NCBI GenBank assembly: GCA_000733355.1
Contig: JNVV01000007.1
Coordinates: 1-64,000, forward strand
DNA length: 64,000 nt
Direction of reading: 5' to 3'
Origin: Falciphora oryzae
Taxonomy: Eukaryota > Ascomycota > Sordariomycetes > Magnaporthales > Magnaporthaceae
Below the pieces are notes generated by a model. The model was not told the DNA's origin. It searched no databases and saw nothing but the letters and a program-made list of their open reading frames with translations. Every line of letters starts with the position of its first letter. Within the stretch, counting starts at the first letter, position 1. A program made the position numbers and the translations under genes. Below, piece after piece: positions 21,483 through 33,652 of the stretch.

Positions 21483-24060
21483 ATGCCGCGATGCGGTAGG
21501 AGCCTGGGCTCTGGGTCCCGGCTGGCAGCCGTGGCCCTCGCCGCCATGGCCATGGTGCAGGGAGCTGCCGGTGCCGATATCCTGCAGACCATTGGATTCA
21601 GCAACTGCGGTGCCAACGCCAACGTCCAGGTCCAGAAGGTCGACATCCAGTACAACAACGAGAACAAGACGGTGTCCTTCGATGTGGCCGGCTCAAGTTC
21701 TCGCATTCAGAATGTTACCGCCGTCCTGAACGTGACGGCATACGGCCAGCAGGTCTACTCCAACACCTTCAACCCTTGTGCCAAGGGCACATTTGTTTCC
21801 CAGCTGTGCCCAGGTATGCTTCTTTTCCCCCATGCCATATACGGCGAAGAATTGTCGTCCAGGCTGCGGCAGATGTTGCTGACAAGATCACAGTTCCTGC
21901 CGGCACTTTCTCCGCCCGGGGCACTCAGGTCATCCCTCCCGAGTTTGTTAGCGCCTTGCCCGCGATTGCCTTCCAGATCCCCGACATTGCGGCCATGGCA
22001 ACGCTGCAGCTCAAAGCTCTTGATTCTGGACGGGATGTTGCCTGCATCAGGTCCCAGGTGTCTAACGGCAAGACGGCCAACGTCGCGGCTGTGTCATATG
22101 TGGCAGCTGGTGTTGCTGGCGCCGCTCTGGTCATGACAGGAGTGACGGCTGTGGGCGCCGCCGTGGCCGGTGGCAGCGGTGCGGCGGCTGGAGGCAGTGC
22201 TGCGGGTGTTGGCACCATCAGCCCCAGCTTCACCGAGGTCTTTGGCTGGTTCCAGGGCATGGCCATGAACGGCATGCTGTCGGTCAGCTACCCCCAGGTC
22301 TACCGCAGCTTCGTCAAGAACTTCGCCTTCTCGACCGGCCTCGTCCCCTGGACCGGCCTCCAGCTGTCCATCGACGAGTTCCGCAACATGACGGGCGGCA
22401 ACCTCACGGCCGATAGTGTGGCCACCCTGCACAACGCCACCCTAGTGTACCCAGACGGCTCTATTTCCACATCGGACAAGTTGCAGCCGTTGAAGCTGAA
22501 GCGCGCACTCGACAACATTGTGGTTCTGGCTGCGCGGCAGATCGAGACCAGTGTTAACACCACTGCTCCTGCGCCTGGCCAGCAGGGTGAGGGCATGCCC
22601 GCGCAGATTCGCATGGCTGTCACCGGTATCCAAGCCTACGCCAGCGAGCTCGCCGTGCCGTCGGCGAACACCTTCATGACGGTTCTCCTGATCGTCGCTA
22701 TCGCCATTGTTGCCATCGCCGTGGGCATCCTGCTGTTCAAGCTCATTCTGGAGTTCTGGGCGCTCTTTGGCAACTTCCCCAAGTCGCTAGTCGGGTTCCG
22801 CAAGCACTACTGGGGCTCCATCGCACGAGCAATCACGTCGCTGATCCTGCTGCTCTATGGCGTCTGGGTCCTGTACTGCATCTTCCAGTTCACACACGGC
22901 GACTCGTGGGCGGCAAAGACCTTGGCCGGAATTACCCTCGGCTTGTTCACCGGTGTCCTGGTCTTCTTCTCGTTCAAGATTTGGTACACGGCGCGCCAGC
23001 TTAGGAATGTGGAGGGCGACGCCAGCGGCCTCTACGAGAAGAAGAGCATCTGGGTCAAGTACAGCATGTTCTACGAGTCGTACAAGAAGGACTACTGGTG
23101 GATTTTTGTGCCTACTATCATCTACCTGTTCGCCAAGGGCACGGCGATCGCAGTGGGTGACGGCCACGGCATGGTTCAGACGATTAGCCTGCTGGTCATT
23201 GAGGGGATCATGCTCATCCTCCTCCTGTGGAGTCGTCCCTACGAGCGCAAGTCGGGCAACGTCGTCAATGTCGCCATCGCGGTCGTGCGTGTGCTCTCAG
23301 TGGTTGTTATTCTGGTGTTCGTCCAGGAGTTTGGCATCGCCCAAACGACACAGACCGTCGCCGGAGTCGTGCTCATTGTCGTGCAGTCGACCCTGACGGG
23401 TATTCTCGCCATCCTGATCGCTTGGAACGCCATCAGTGCCTGCTGCAAGGCGAACCCCCACCGCAAGCGGAGAAAGGAGCTTGGTAAGTCCGCCTCAGTT
23501 TACACCTCCCCTGCATAGTACGTGCTTTGCTAACCTGCTGTACAGAGAAAATGCGCGACGTGGACAACCTCACTCCTCTGGATGCGCGCAACTCGCTGCT
23601 CATTGACAGGACCAAGTCGAACCAGGACTCATCAACCACCTTTGCCGTGGCCAACACGGTCGATGAGAAGAAGTCCATGTCCCAGACCTCATCTCCGGAT
23701 CGATACAGCAACGATGCCGCCAACCCGTACTCCAACATGAAGCCACCGTCAGCCAGTGACAGCTTCAAGTCAGACACTTTCAGGCCGCTTACGCCCAGCA
23801 CGCCGCTCGCGTACAACGACGATAGCAAGAGCACGCTTCTCTCGGGTGCCGCGCCGATCGGCAGGGCGGATTCGCGCCAGCCGACGCTTCCCGTATTCAA
23901 CTCGGGTCCAGGATACGGCGCTCCGCGGGCGAACAACTACAGCCCCGGCCCGGGATACGGCGGTGGCTACGGTGGTGGCGGCTACAGTCAGGGAGGTTAT
24001 GGGCAGGCCGGCTACAACCAAGGAGGATACGGCTATGGAGCGCCTCCCCGCGGCTACTAG
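21483..24060 (+). CDS. FLC: TRP-like/flavin carrier (Flc) family membrane protein
   Basis: Fungal Flc proteins (yeast Flc1-3, Neurospora Spray, fission yeast Pkd2 relatives) are ER, Golgi or plasma-membrane proteins with a lumenal ML-like domain and a TRP-type transmembrane domain, linked to calcium homeostasis, FAD import and cell-wall integrity. Exons 21483-21813, 21894-23483 and 23546-24060 give 811 residues. The signal peptide (residues 1 to about 30, ending VQGAAGA) leads into the ML-like domain (about 31-165, with SFDVAG, NVTAVLNVTAYG and paired Cys). A Gly/Ala hydrophobic helix (about 190-225) and the multi-pass TRP domain (about 360-630) follow. The cytosolic tail is Ser/Thr-rich and ends in Gly-Tyr repeats (GGYGGGGYSQGGYGQAGY). 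Both introns (80 and 62 bp) are phase 1. A longer open frame begins with GTG, not ATG, so 21483 is preferred. Confidence 0.93.
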
Positions 24061-25021
24061 TACTAAGCATGCCAGGGATGGGAATGAGGCTGAAGAGAGG
24101 ATGTCGTTGACAAATGCGACGCATTGATAGTGTGAGATAGGAGGGACAAAAGGTTGGTGACCGAGGCTGGTTGACAATCAACAATCGATTCTAAAAGACT
24201 CGAAGCCATGGATCGGCGTGGCGCTGGTTCCGTTGATGGCTTGTATTTCTATTTGTTTTTTCTCTGCACATACCCCGTTTCCTTTATGGTATCTAAATAT
24301 CTACCTAGGTAGCCACCTAGTTTCCTTACTTATGACCCGAATGCGGACCTTATTCACTTTGTATTCTCACTTTAGCTATTTCGAAAGCAAATTCAAGTAA
24401 TACTCCGGGGCGACCAAAACGCAGAACTAATCTAGATTTCGTCTCATCTGCTGCCTGCGGCTCGCGCCGTCTACTATTCGGCTGGGCTCTGAAGTCGCAT
24501 GCAGAGTCAAGGGGCTGTTGGTGTCTGCGATGTTGGGTTGATAAAGCCTACCTGGGACGGTCTGTACCGTGGTAATCGGTGTCGCGGCACTGTAGCGCAA
24601 AGACATGGCGAACAGACACAAAAAAATGCGGTCTCTTCGCTATGGAAGTTGTTTGAACCCGAGTTCACAGCGACAAACGCTCTTTATGTCGTTTTATATG
24701 GATCATTTATTCTTGTCAGGATGCCCTTGATACAGCGAGTCCACTCACAGATAGTGTGGGCAGCAGTGGGGGAGACTCGCACCCAGCGATTGCAGTCTGA
24801 TGTCGTGGGCAGGAAGCAACGTCATAATCACACAGTGGGTGGGACTCTCCGTTGGTTGGTTTGCGGCAATAATAAACCACGACGACGACGACGTGAACAA
24901 GGGTCAACTGCACGGAAACGCTACTCCCAAAAGCATTGAGCCCGGTGCCTTTGCCGTCCTCACGCGGGCTGTCGCACAATCCGCCCCCCTAGGGTCGGCC
25001 CCGGCGGGCTCAATCTCGATA
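24061..25021. other. intergenic region, Flc / PPE1
   Basis: About 960 bp between two plus-strand genes. It contains the Flc 3' UTR (T-rich, about 24250-24400) and the PPE1 promoter. An open frame at 24499-24939 has no family features. Confidence 0.55.
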
Positions 25022-26684
25022 ATGAGCGAGCTGCAGCGCAAATGGGCAAAGGCGGGGACCCAGCCGCCAGACGCCATGGCCGCGCTCGACGACCAGCTTG
25101 AGGACGGGACTACGTCGGCTGCCGCGATCCCCGAGGAGCCCGAGGAGGAGACAGGCACGGTACCTGAGCTGCCCGAGTTTGCAGACGACGACTCCTCTTC
25201 GGCCTCGTCGGCCTCGTCGACCGGCACCGTCGTGCCGTCGCCGCGCCAGAACCTGTTTGCCAGGCCACAAGGGTTGGGCCCGCCCTCTTTTTTCTTGTCC
25301 TTGCTCTTCCCCCCTGTCATATCTGTCTTCTCTCCCTTCAAACCCCAAACCCTGGCAGGACCTCGTGACCATATTTGCGCTGACGGCTGTGATGGGGAGG
25401 CGAGGCCGCACCCTCTGGGCAACAACATAAAAAAACAGCGTTCCTAGAGGAAGGACCATGGAGGCCATACCCTGGACCACCTACTTTGAGCGCGAGCTGT
25501 TCCTCGAGGTCAAGCGGGACGCCGCCGACGGCAGCAGCAGCAGTAGCAGCAGCACCGCCGTTACCTTCCACGCCTACCTCACGTCACCGGTGGGCAAGGG
25601 CCCGCTCTTTGTGATGCACCACGGCGCCGGCTCGTCGGGGCTCAGCTTCGCCGTCGTCGGGGCCGAGATCAGGAAGCGGAACCCGTCCGCCGGCATCCTG
25701 TCGCTCGACGCGCGCGGCCACGGCTCCACGACCGTCGGGGCCGTCTCTGGCGAAACGGAACAGCCGCCGCCGCCGCCGCCGGACCTGAGCCTGGACACCC
25801 TGGCGGCCGATCTGCTCGCCGCGATCCGGGCGACCGGGGAGCGGATGGGCTGGGGCAGCGCCAGCAGTACGACTGCTAACTCTGCAACATCGCTGCCTCC
25901 ACCACCACCGCCGTCGTCATCATCCCTGCCGCCCATCGTGCTGGTGGGCCACTCGCTCGGCGGCGCCGTGGTGACGCACCTGGCGCACTCGGGGGCGCTC
26001 GGCGACGCGCTCCTGGGCTACGCCGTGCTCGACGTGGTCGAGGGCTCCGCCATGGACGCGCTGCAGAGCATGCAGACGTACCTGTCGACCCGCCCCGCGG
26101 GCTTCGCGTCCGTCCAGGCCGCCGTCGACTGGCACGTCCGCTCCCGCACCATCCGCAACTCCGTCTCGGCCCGCACCAGCGTCCCCGGCCTGCTGGTGCG
26201 TCGCGAGGAAGATGGGACCGGTGATGGCAACGCTGCTGCTGCCGCTGCCAGGCCCTGGAGGTGGCGCACCGACCTGGCTGCCACGCAGCCCTTCTGGGAG
26301 GGGTGGTTCGTCGGCCTCAGCAAGAAGTTCCTGAGTGCCAGGGGCGGAAAGCTGCTGCTCCTGGCTGGCACCGACAGGCTGGACACGGAATTGACCATCG
26401 GCCAGATGCAGGGTAAGTTCATCTTTATCCGGTCCCTCCTCCTGCCCCTGAGCCTTCAAGATATGAACTAGCGGCAGGTTGCTGCCGGCTTTGCTGACCC
26501 TCTCTGGAAACGAACAGGAAAGTATGCCCTTCAGGTCTTTACCGAGGCAGGCCACTTTGTCCACGAGGACCTGCCCGAGAAGACGGCGATCGCACTGGTC
26601 GATTTTCACCGTCGCAACGACCGGACCTCCCTGGTGCTGCCGCCCAAGGTCTCTGAGCTGCTTGCCCAAGGGAAGAGGGTGTAG
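25022..26684 (+). CDS. PPE1: protein phosphatase methylesterase 1 (Ppe1/PME-1)
   Basis: PME-1 removes the carboxyl-methyl ester from the C-terminal leucine of the PP2A catalytic subunit. Proposed exons 25022-25272, 25448-26412 and 26518-26684 give 460 residues. The N-terminal part (MSELQRKWAKA, then acidic, then DDDSSSASSASSTGTVVPSP, QNLFARPQG) matches the family's opening. The alpha/beta-hydrolase core starts at MEAIPWTTYFERELFLEV and includes HHGAGSSGLSF (oxyanion region), LDARGHG, the nucleophile motif GHSLGG (Ser253), and a C-terminal GHFVHEDLPEK segment with the catalytic His. Pro/Ser-rich inserts (ETEQPPPPPP; SLPPPPPPSSSS) lengthen the core. Intron 2 is clear (GTAAGT donor). Intron 1 is less sure: the frame requires removal of about 175 bp, but the best donor is GTTGGG, an unusual sequence. 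Confidence 0.9.
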
Positions 26685-27083
26685 GAATGGCTGTGGTAAC
26701 TACGGCAGAACTGATGGATATTTTGGCAGCTATCATGTCCAAGGTCGGCAGCTTGTGCACTTTTAGAGCATCGAAGAATATCTGCTTTCAAAGGGATACC
26801 CATTTTCAAGATATTTTCTTTTGCTTAAAATTCAATGTTATCAAAGAGAGACTGCAAATAATGCCAGTCTCTGCCTATATGCCTTCCGTGAGGATCACCA
26901 ACTCCATATTGGGTGTATCAGTAATATTCGCAGGGCCTTTTTGTTCTTTTAGGCCCTAGTCGGTTTCATGCACCGTATACCTAGTCTTGAAAACGCCGGT
27001 GCAAATGCAGGTAGGTAGGTATGTTCACCAGGAGGAAAAGGAAAGTGAGAAAATGGGGGGGAAAGGGGTGACCCTTGAAAGGG
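26685..27083. other. convergent 3' region, PPE1 / DUS2
   Basis: 399 bp between converging stop codons. AT-rich in the middle (26760-26840), consistent with 3' UTRs. No other feature seen. Confidence 0.6.
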
Positions 27084-28508
<1,425 letters not shown>

Positions 28509-30061
28509 CTAGCTCGGTAGTTCCGTGATGCTCCAGGCCGGAGGGCCTGCCTGTTGCTGCTTCCGGCGCGCGGCGGGTTGGGTGTGGTCCGGGCCGGCAA
28601 ATATTTTTTTCTTTGCCTGTCAGCGTCACCCGCGCCGCGGTCGGGTGCCATCGGCCACAGTATCGCTTATCGCGATCCCGTAGCCTCCATTCCGATGATT
28701 GGACGGTTCCCCACCACGGTGCCCACCCGGCCGAGGTACCATCGTTGCTTGTTGGCCTCCTCCAAGACTCCCCAACCAGCGCAACGTAACGTCTCATTGG
28801 AGGGAATCCAGCCCCTTGGCGCCAGCGTCCCGTGGCCTTTCGTGCTTTGTCGGTGCTGCTGTCGGCGGACGATGGCGACTGGTGCCTGCATCTCCCCGCT
28901 TTGGAAGAAAAAATCGGGCGGTCTGCTGCGAGCCCGTGGTTGTGCGTTGGTGCTGCGCCGCTGGCTACTGGCTGTCCTGTTCCTCCTGAACGACCCGACA
29001 CCCATGCCCTCACGAACCTCCCGGTTGGCCGCATTCGTTTTTCTCCATCACTTCAATTTACATAACAGGCCTTGACTCATTGGCTGCGACTCCGCAGCTG
29101 CCGGTTGTCTACGATCATGCTACACACTACACACAGCGACCCGTCTGCTGATGCACTCAAAGTGGATGGCATGGGCATGGAGGCATGGCACTCGAGGTTG
29201 CGCGCAGGGCGAGATGGAGGAGGACGAGACTCTCGCACGTCTCGCTGTGGCTTCCATTGTTACTGCATTGGCTACCCGACTGTCTCGACGTGCCCCAAAA
29301 CCCACACCTGCCCAGCACAGTTGCCGCGTGACCTGAGCCGAAGTTGCCGAGCTGGACGGCGGGTTGCCATTTTAAAAACGCTGGGGACGTCCCTGCCAGC
29401 GTCGCACTCTCGCGTGCCTAGAGGGGATATGCCTCCGACAAGCCGGCCGGCCGGATTTGATTTTATGGGGCGGCAACTCTCGACAGCTTGCCATCGCCCA
29501 TCTCCACGGCTGGTGCATTGCGATGGATTTTGGGTTCCCCCAGCCCGCCTTCCGCCTTCCATCTGGCATCCATGCCGCCGCCAGGGGCCGCAGATTGTTG
29601 AACTCTGTCTTCGGCTGCCCTTGCTTGCTTGCAGAAAGCCATGTTCATGTTGCCGCCACCCTTTCTCCCCCTATTTCCCGACGACCGGCCGGTACACGTT
29701 GTGATCAACACCGTTCAGCCCCCTTTTCCCCCCTCTGTGTCCGGCACGCGGGCGATCTGTGCGCCCCTCCATTCCTGCTTCTGGCCACTTGAAACATCTC
29801 GCCGCGAGAGATCAGCGGCTCCACGACGTGCCCACCCGCTTTTCACTCGTGCGGGGCGCCGCTCCGTATCCACAGCCCTCACGTCTGGCCGTCCAATCGC
29901 CTGCTGCATGCGCTGGAGCCCGTCACCCGGCCCAGGCCTATCTGTCGAGGCCGCTTCCAATCATGTTTACAGCTAGGCTTGAGGGCTGCCCCAAGTCGCA
30001 TCTTTTGGTGTGCTCTATACCGTCGGCACCGTCAAACCTCGATGCGGTGGCGCGCCGTTGG

Positions 30062-30089
30062 AAAAAAAAAAAAAAAAAAAAAAAAAAAA
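30062..30089. repeat. poly(A) tract
   Basis: Twenty-eight A in a row in non-coding DNA, followed about 80 bp later by a poly(T)-rich run. It is not linked to a recognisable retroposed sequence. Confidence 0.85.
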
Positions 30090-33000
30090 CTTCGTTCAGT
30101 AACATTAGGCATTAGGGAGAAAGGAGGGAGTTTAGGGTGCTACCCGGCAGCCCAATCGTGCTAGGCCTCTTTTTTTTTTTTTTTTCTTTTCCTCCTGAAC
30201 CCACCTCCCTTGTCCAACACACCCCGCTGACGTCAGTGGAGGGGCCGCACGTCCTGGGTACTACGACAATCCCGCCAGGATGCCGAAAGGGGCTGATGTG
30301 GGCATGTGGGGTCTCCTCAGAGGCCTGCAACGGGCTTTTTGTTCCTGTTCCAGCTCACGTCAAAGTCTCGAATGAAATTTCAGGACACACCGACAACGGC
30401 ACTCTGGTCCGGACTGGACAGGCCCGTCGTTTTGAGTCTCAAGGTTCATGTCGATCACTGCCCCCGGCGTCAAGGGTAGGAGCATGCTTGCGCGCCGCGA
30501 TTGGGCGCCGGCGGGTGGCGAAAATCGGGCAATCCGCCCCAGTGCCATCTTTCTTTGAATGTTTGTGTGTGTCGCCCGTGGGGATTAGGCATTGGTTGAT
30601 CTTCTCATTGGCCACACGCGGCGGTCTTGGTGGGATGCGGTAAAGAGGGCTGAGTTCATTCTCTGCTTTCACCGGACATGTGAATCTACACGCATTCCGG
30701 GCCTCTTTTTTTTTTTTTTCCAGTGGGGAAGGAGGCGGGATGGGAATCACCTAGCCCCTTCTCCCGCATGACATGCACCTGCGTAGGACACAATGAAACC
30801 GAAAAACCAAGAGAGGGGCCCAAGGGGGAACAGGAAAATAGGAACAATCCAGCACGCTTGCGATCTATCACCTGTGCCTTTGGCGTGCAGAGAAGCGAGA
30901 CAGGCGACGACTAAACTCAGGTGGTGTCGGGATGCCTGTTCAGTGACAGCGGGTGGGTGGGTTTGGGTTCCTCTGCAGGCTGCAGCACCTTGCTAGTATG
31001 CCAGTGTGTGGTGGTTGGTCCAGCAGGCGAAGGCGGGACATGGGTGCCGTGGTCTCAGGGCGAGCCTCCCTGGCGCGAGACATTTTGACGGCGATCTAAA
31101 AAGTCTCGTCTCAGTCTTTTTGAGAAGTGCCGTATCACGCACCTGTTCCGCGACCGGGGAGTCTGCCCAGCAGCTAAGCTCTGCTGTCGGAGCTTTCAAC
31201 GGAAAGGGGGATCTGGTGGTGGGCAGATAGCCACATCTGAAAACGGGTTCACCGTCAATCATCTGTCTTGTCTGCCTCATCAATCAGACGGAAACATTGG
31301 GATCCCAAACAACCCGATTGAGGCGTCCGTCCCGCCCCCTCACCCGTTGTCCCGCTGTCCCATGCCTCTGGTGCTATTTTCAGCCCGGCTGGAAGCCACA
31401 GATGGCAGCCTGCCGCCAGAGATTATGTACTTATCTCACCCCAAGCGCGGGAATCACAGACGGGACAGCGATCCGTCTGAGTGGGACGAGACCCGCAAAA
31501 TGCGTTGCGCGATGCACCCTGGCGCATAACAGTTCCACCGCTGCCCATAAGTGGGGAGGCGGGCGTGCAAGGCTTTCATATTTTGACGGAACAGCGTGAC
31601 AGCGCACTGGAGATCGGGGCAGCGGTGGGGTCTGTCATTTTGCGTCTCTGGCGAGAACATCGAGAGATGCAAGATGCATAAACATGAGCGCCGGCAACGG
31701 CATGGATGCCGCCTGGCTTCTGCCCACCTTGGACCCTGAAAAGAAGAGCTTTCCGTGGCCCGAGTCAATAATCCCTTCGTGGCGCACCGTCCGGTGACGG
31801 ATGTCTGCATTTTGCCAGCCCAGACGCCGCCAACCACGGGCGCGCTTGGTAATAGACTTGAGGCTAGACAAGCGATCTTCGTCTCTTCGGGTCATGAGAA
31901 GAGCTTGAAAACAAGGGCGGCGCGCAGGGATGCATGGCGGAGCTTGCACACGGCCTCGGCTCGACTCCATGGCTCGCATGGGTACGAATCAGACCAGTGT
32001 CAATCCGCGCCGCCCCAGTGTTTGCCTCCCTCGCCGGCACGGTCTCGACGGCCTGTCGCCCGCGCTGTGCGCTCCGTCTTGGTACCTGCAGGCTAGTTCG
32101 TGAGGACCGTCGGCCGGTTCAGTTCGGCGAGCACCTCGATCAAGCCATCAGGGTCCAACGGTGCTCGCGGGCAGGAGCACGGCCTGGTGGCGTCAAGCAA
32201 ACATCGTGCGTGCAGGGTGCGCTCGCAGGGCAGGATTCATCACCCAAAAGACACAGTTCACTACCCACCGTGCAAACGTTGGCATGTCCACGGAGTACGG
32301 GTGCTCGCAGCTTGGCGCGGTCAGGATCAGCAGAAACGGCCCTTGCTGCCTCGCCGTCTGTCGGGGGCCCAGTCATTGAACGCAAGTGTTGAAGGATGGG
32401 AATGGAGAGGCTTCGAATGGCCAATTTAGCCACACAGACGTTTTCCATTGGACGCGCTCACGGGGAATACCCTGACTGAAGCCCAACTGGGCCGGAGGGG
32501 GACTAATTTCTGGCATCGTTTGTTGGAATCGGCGTTCTGAAACCACGCTCGCCGTCGTCGTCCATAATCCCTAATCCATCCCTTTTTCTTTCTGTGGATT
32601 TTTATTTTTATTTTTATTTTTCCCCTTCTTGCCGTCACATATGGGCACCGCCTTCGGTGTTATAGGTATGACATAACCGGGTGCATCTCGACGAACAAAG
32701 CATCGATCGGCGGGCTGGGTCTTGCAAAGCAATCGACCTCCCGAGCAATAGTATCAGTACCAGACGCTGGCCACCCCTCTGCCGACCTGCATGCCCTCCT
32801 CGACTCTGGCCGGTGCCACCAAACCCGACCTACAGCAAAGCTCTCTCAACTCGTTCTGCGCGCCCTGTCTTTCCCCTCCACCATCGGCGGCCAATGGTTG
32901 GGAGCAGACCCGACGTCTCGTTGTCGCCTAGCGCCTGTGCCTGTGGTTGATAATCCCTGCCGCCTCGCCTGCCTTCTCCTCTCTGCCCCCCGCCAGACCA

Positions 33001-33407
33001 TCGATCCCTCCCTCTGCAATCGGCGTCCTCTCCACTTTTGCCTCTGCGTGCTCTGCCTTCGCTCCGCCGACGTCTTGGAGATTGAAGGCGACTTGCCCGT
33101 GCATTGCTCCACCGTGGGGGCGGTCCCGGTCTCAACTTTGCGAGCGACACACTTACACACGCCCTGTGCCGCCTGGTTTTGTTCCGCCTCGATTGCTCTT
33201 TCGACGACTGCAATATCGGGCCACAGCCTGGCCCTCGAATGCGCGCGCTTTTCTCTGCCCGCTGACGACCAACCGCAGAGAGGGAGCGGCGACTTGGACC
33301 TGGCGCATCCAGTTTACCAGCCCTCTTCCTTCTAAACCTTGCCTGCCTCCTACATACCATACACCATACCTACCATCGCATACCTCTCTTCCTCCTACAA
33401 TCTATCC

Positions 33408-33452
33408 ATGAGGCCGCCGTCGCTGTCCCTTGGCCTGCCGTCGCAACACTGA
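33408..33452 (+). promoter_or_regulatory. upstream ORF in the nik1 leader
   Basis: ATG at 33408 opens a 14-codon frame (MRPPSLSLGLPSQH) ending at TGA, 200 nt before the kinase start codon. It lies in CT-rich DNA that looks like 5' leader. It matters only if transcription starts upstream of it, which cannot be told from sequence alone. Confidence 0.45.
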
Positions 33453-33652
33453 CTGGGGCTTCTTTCCCAGCCAGCTGCACTTGTTTTTGTTCCCAATCAT
33501 TTCTTTGTCTACCCTAGGTTGCTTTTCCCCCAACATCTGCCGTTTTGCTGCTCTGGGCTTTTCTGTCTCTTTTTTTCTTTTTTCTCTTTTTTTACCTTGC
33601 CCCTCGAGCCCGCACGCTGGTGGCCCGACACCGACCAACGCCCGTGCGCACC

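Larger units (their letters stand above)
28509..33652. other. 5.1-kb gene-free divergent region, DUS2 / histidine kinase
   Basis: I find no convincing coding region on either strand. The content is mixed-composition DNA with a 28-nt poly(A) at 30062-30089, poly(T) near 30170-30186 and 30708-30719, and a CT-rich zone (about 32960-33610) just before the kinase, likely its promoter and 5' leader. A 14-codon upstream ORF (33408-33452) lies in that leader. Confidence 0.5.

Noticed and set aside
30095..30135. TTAGG-like motifs beside the poly(A) tract, suggesting an internal telomere repeat
   Set aside because: Only isolated TTAGG/TTAGGG words, not a tandem array.
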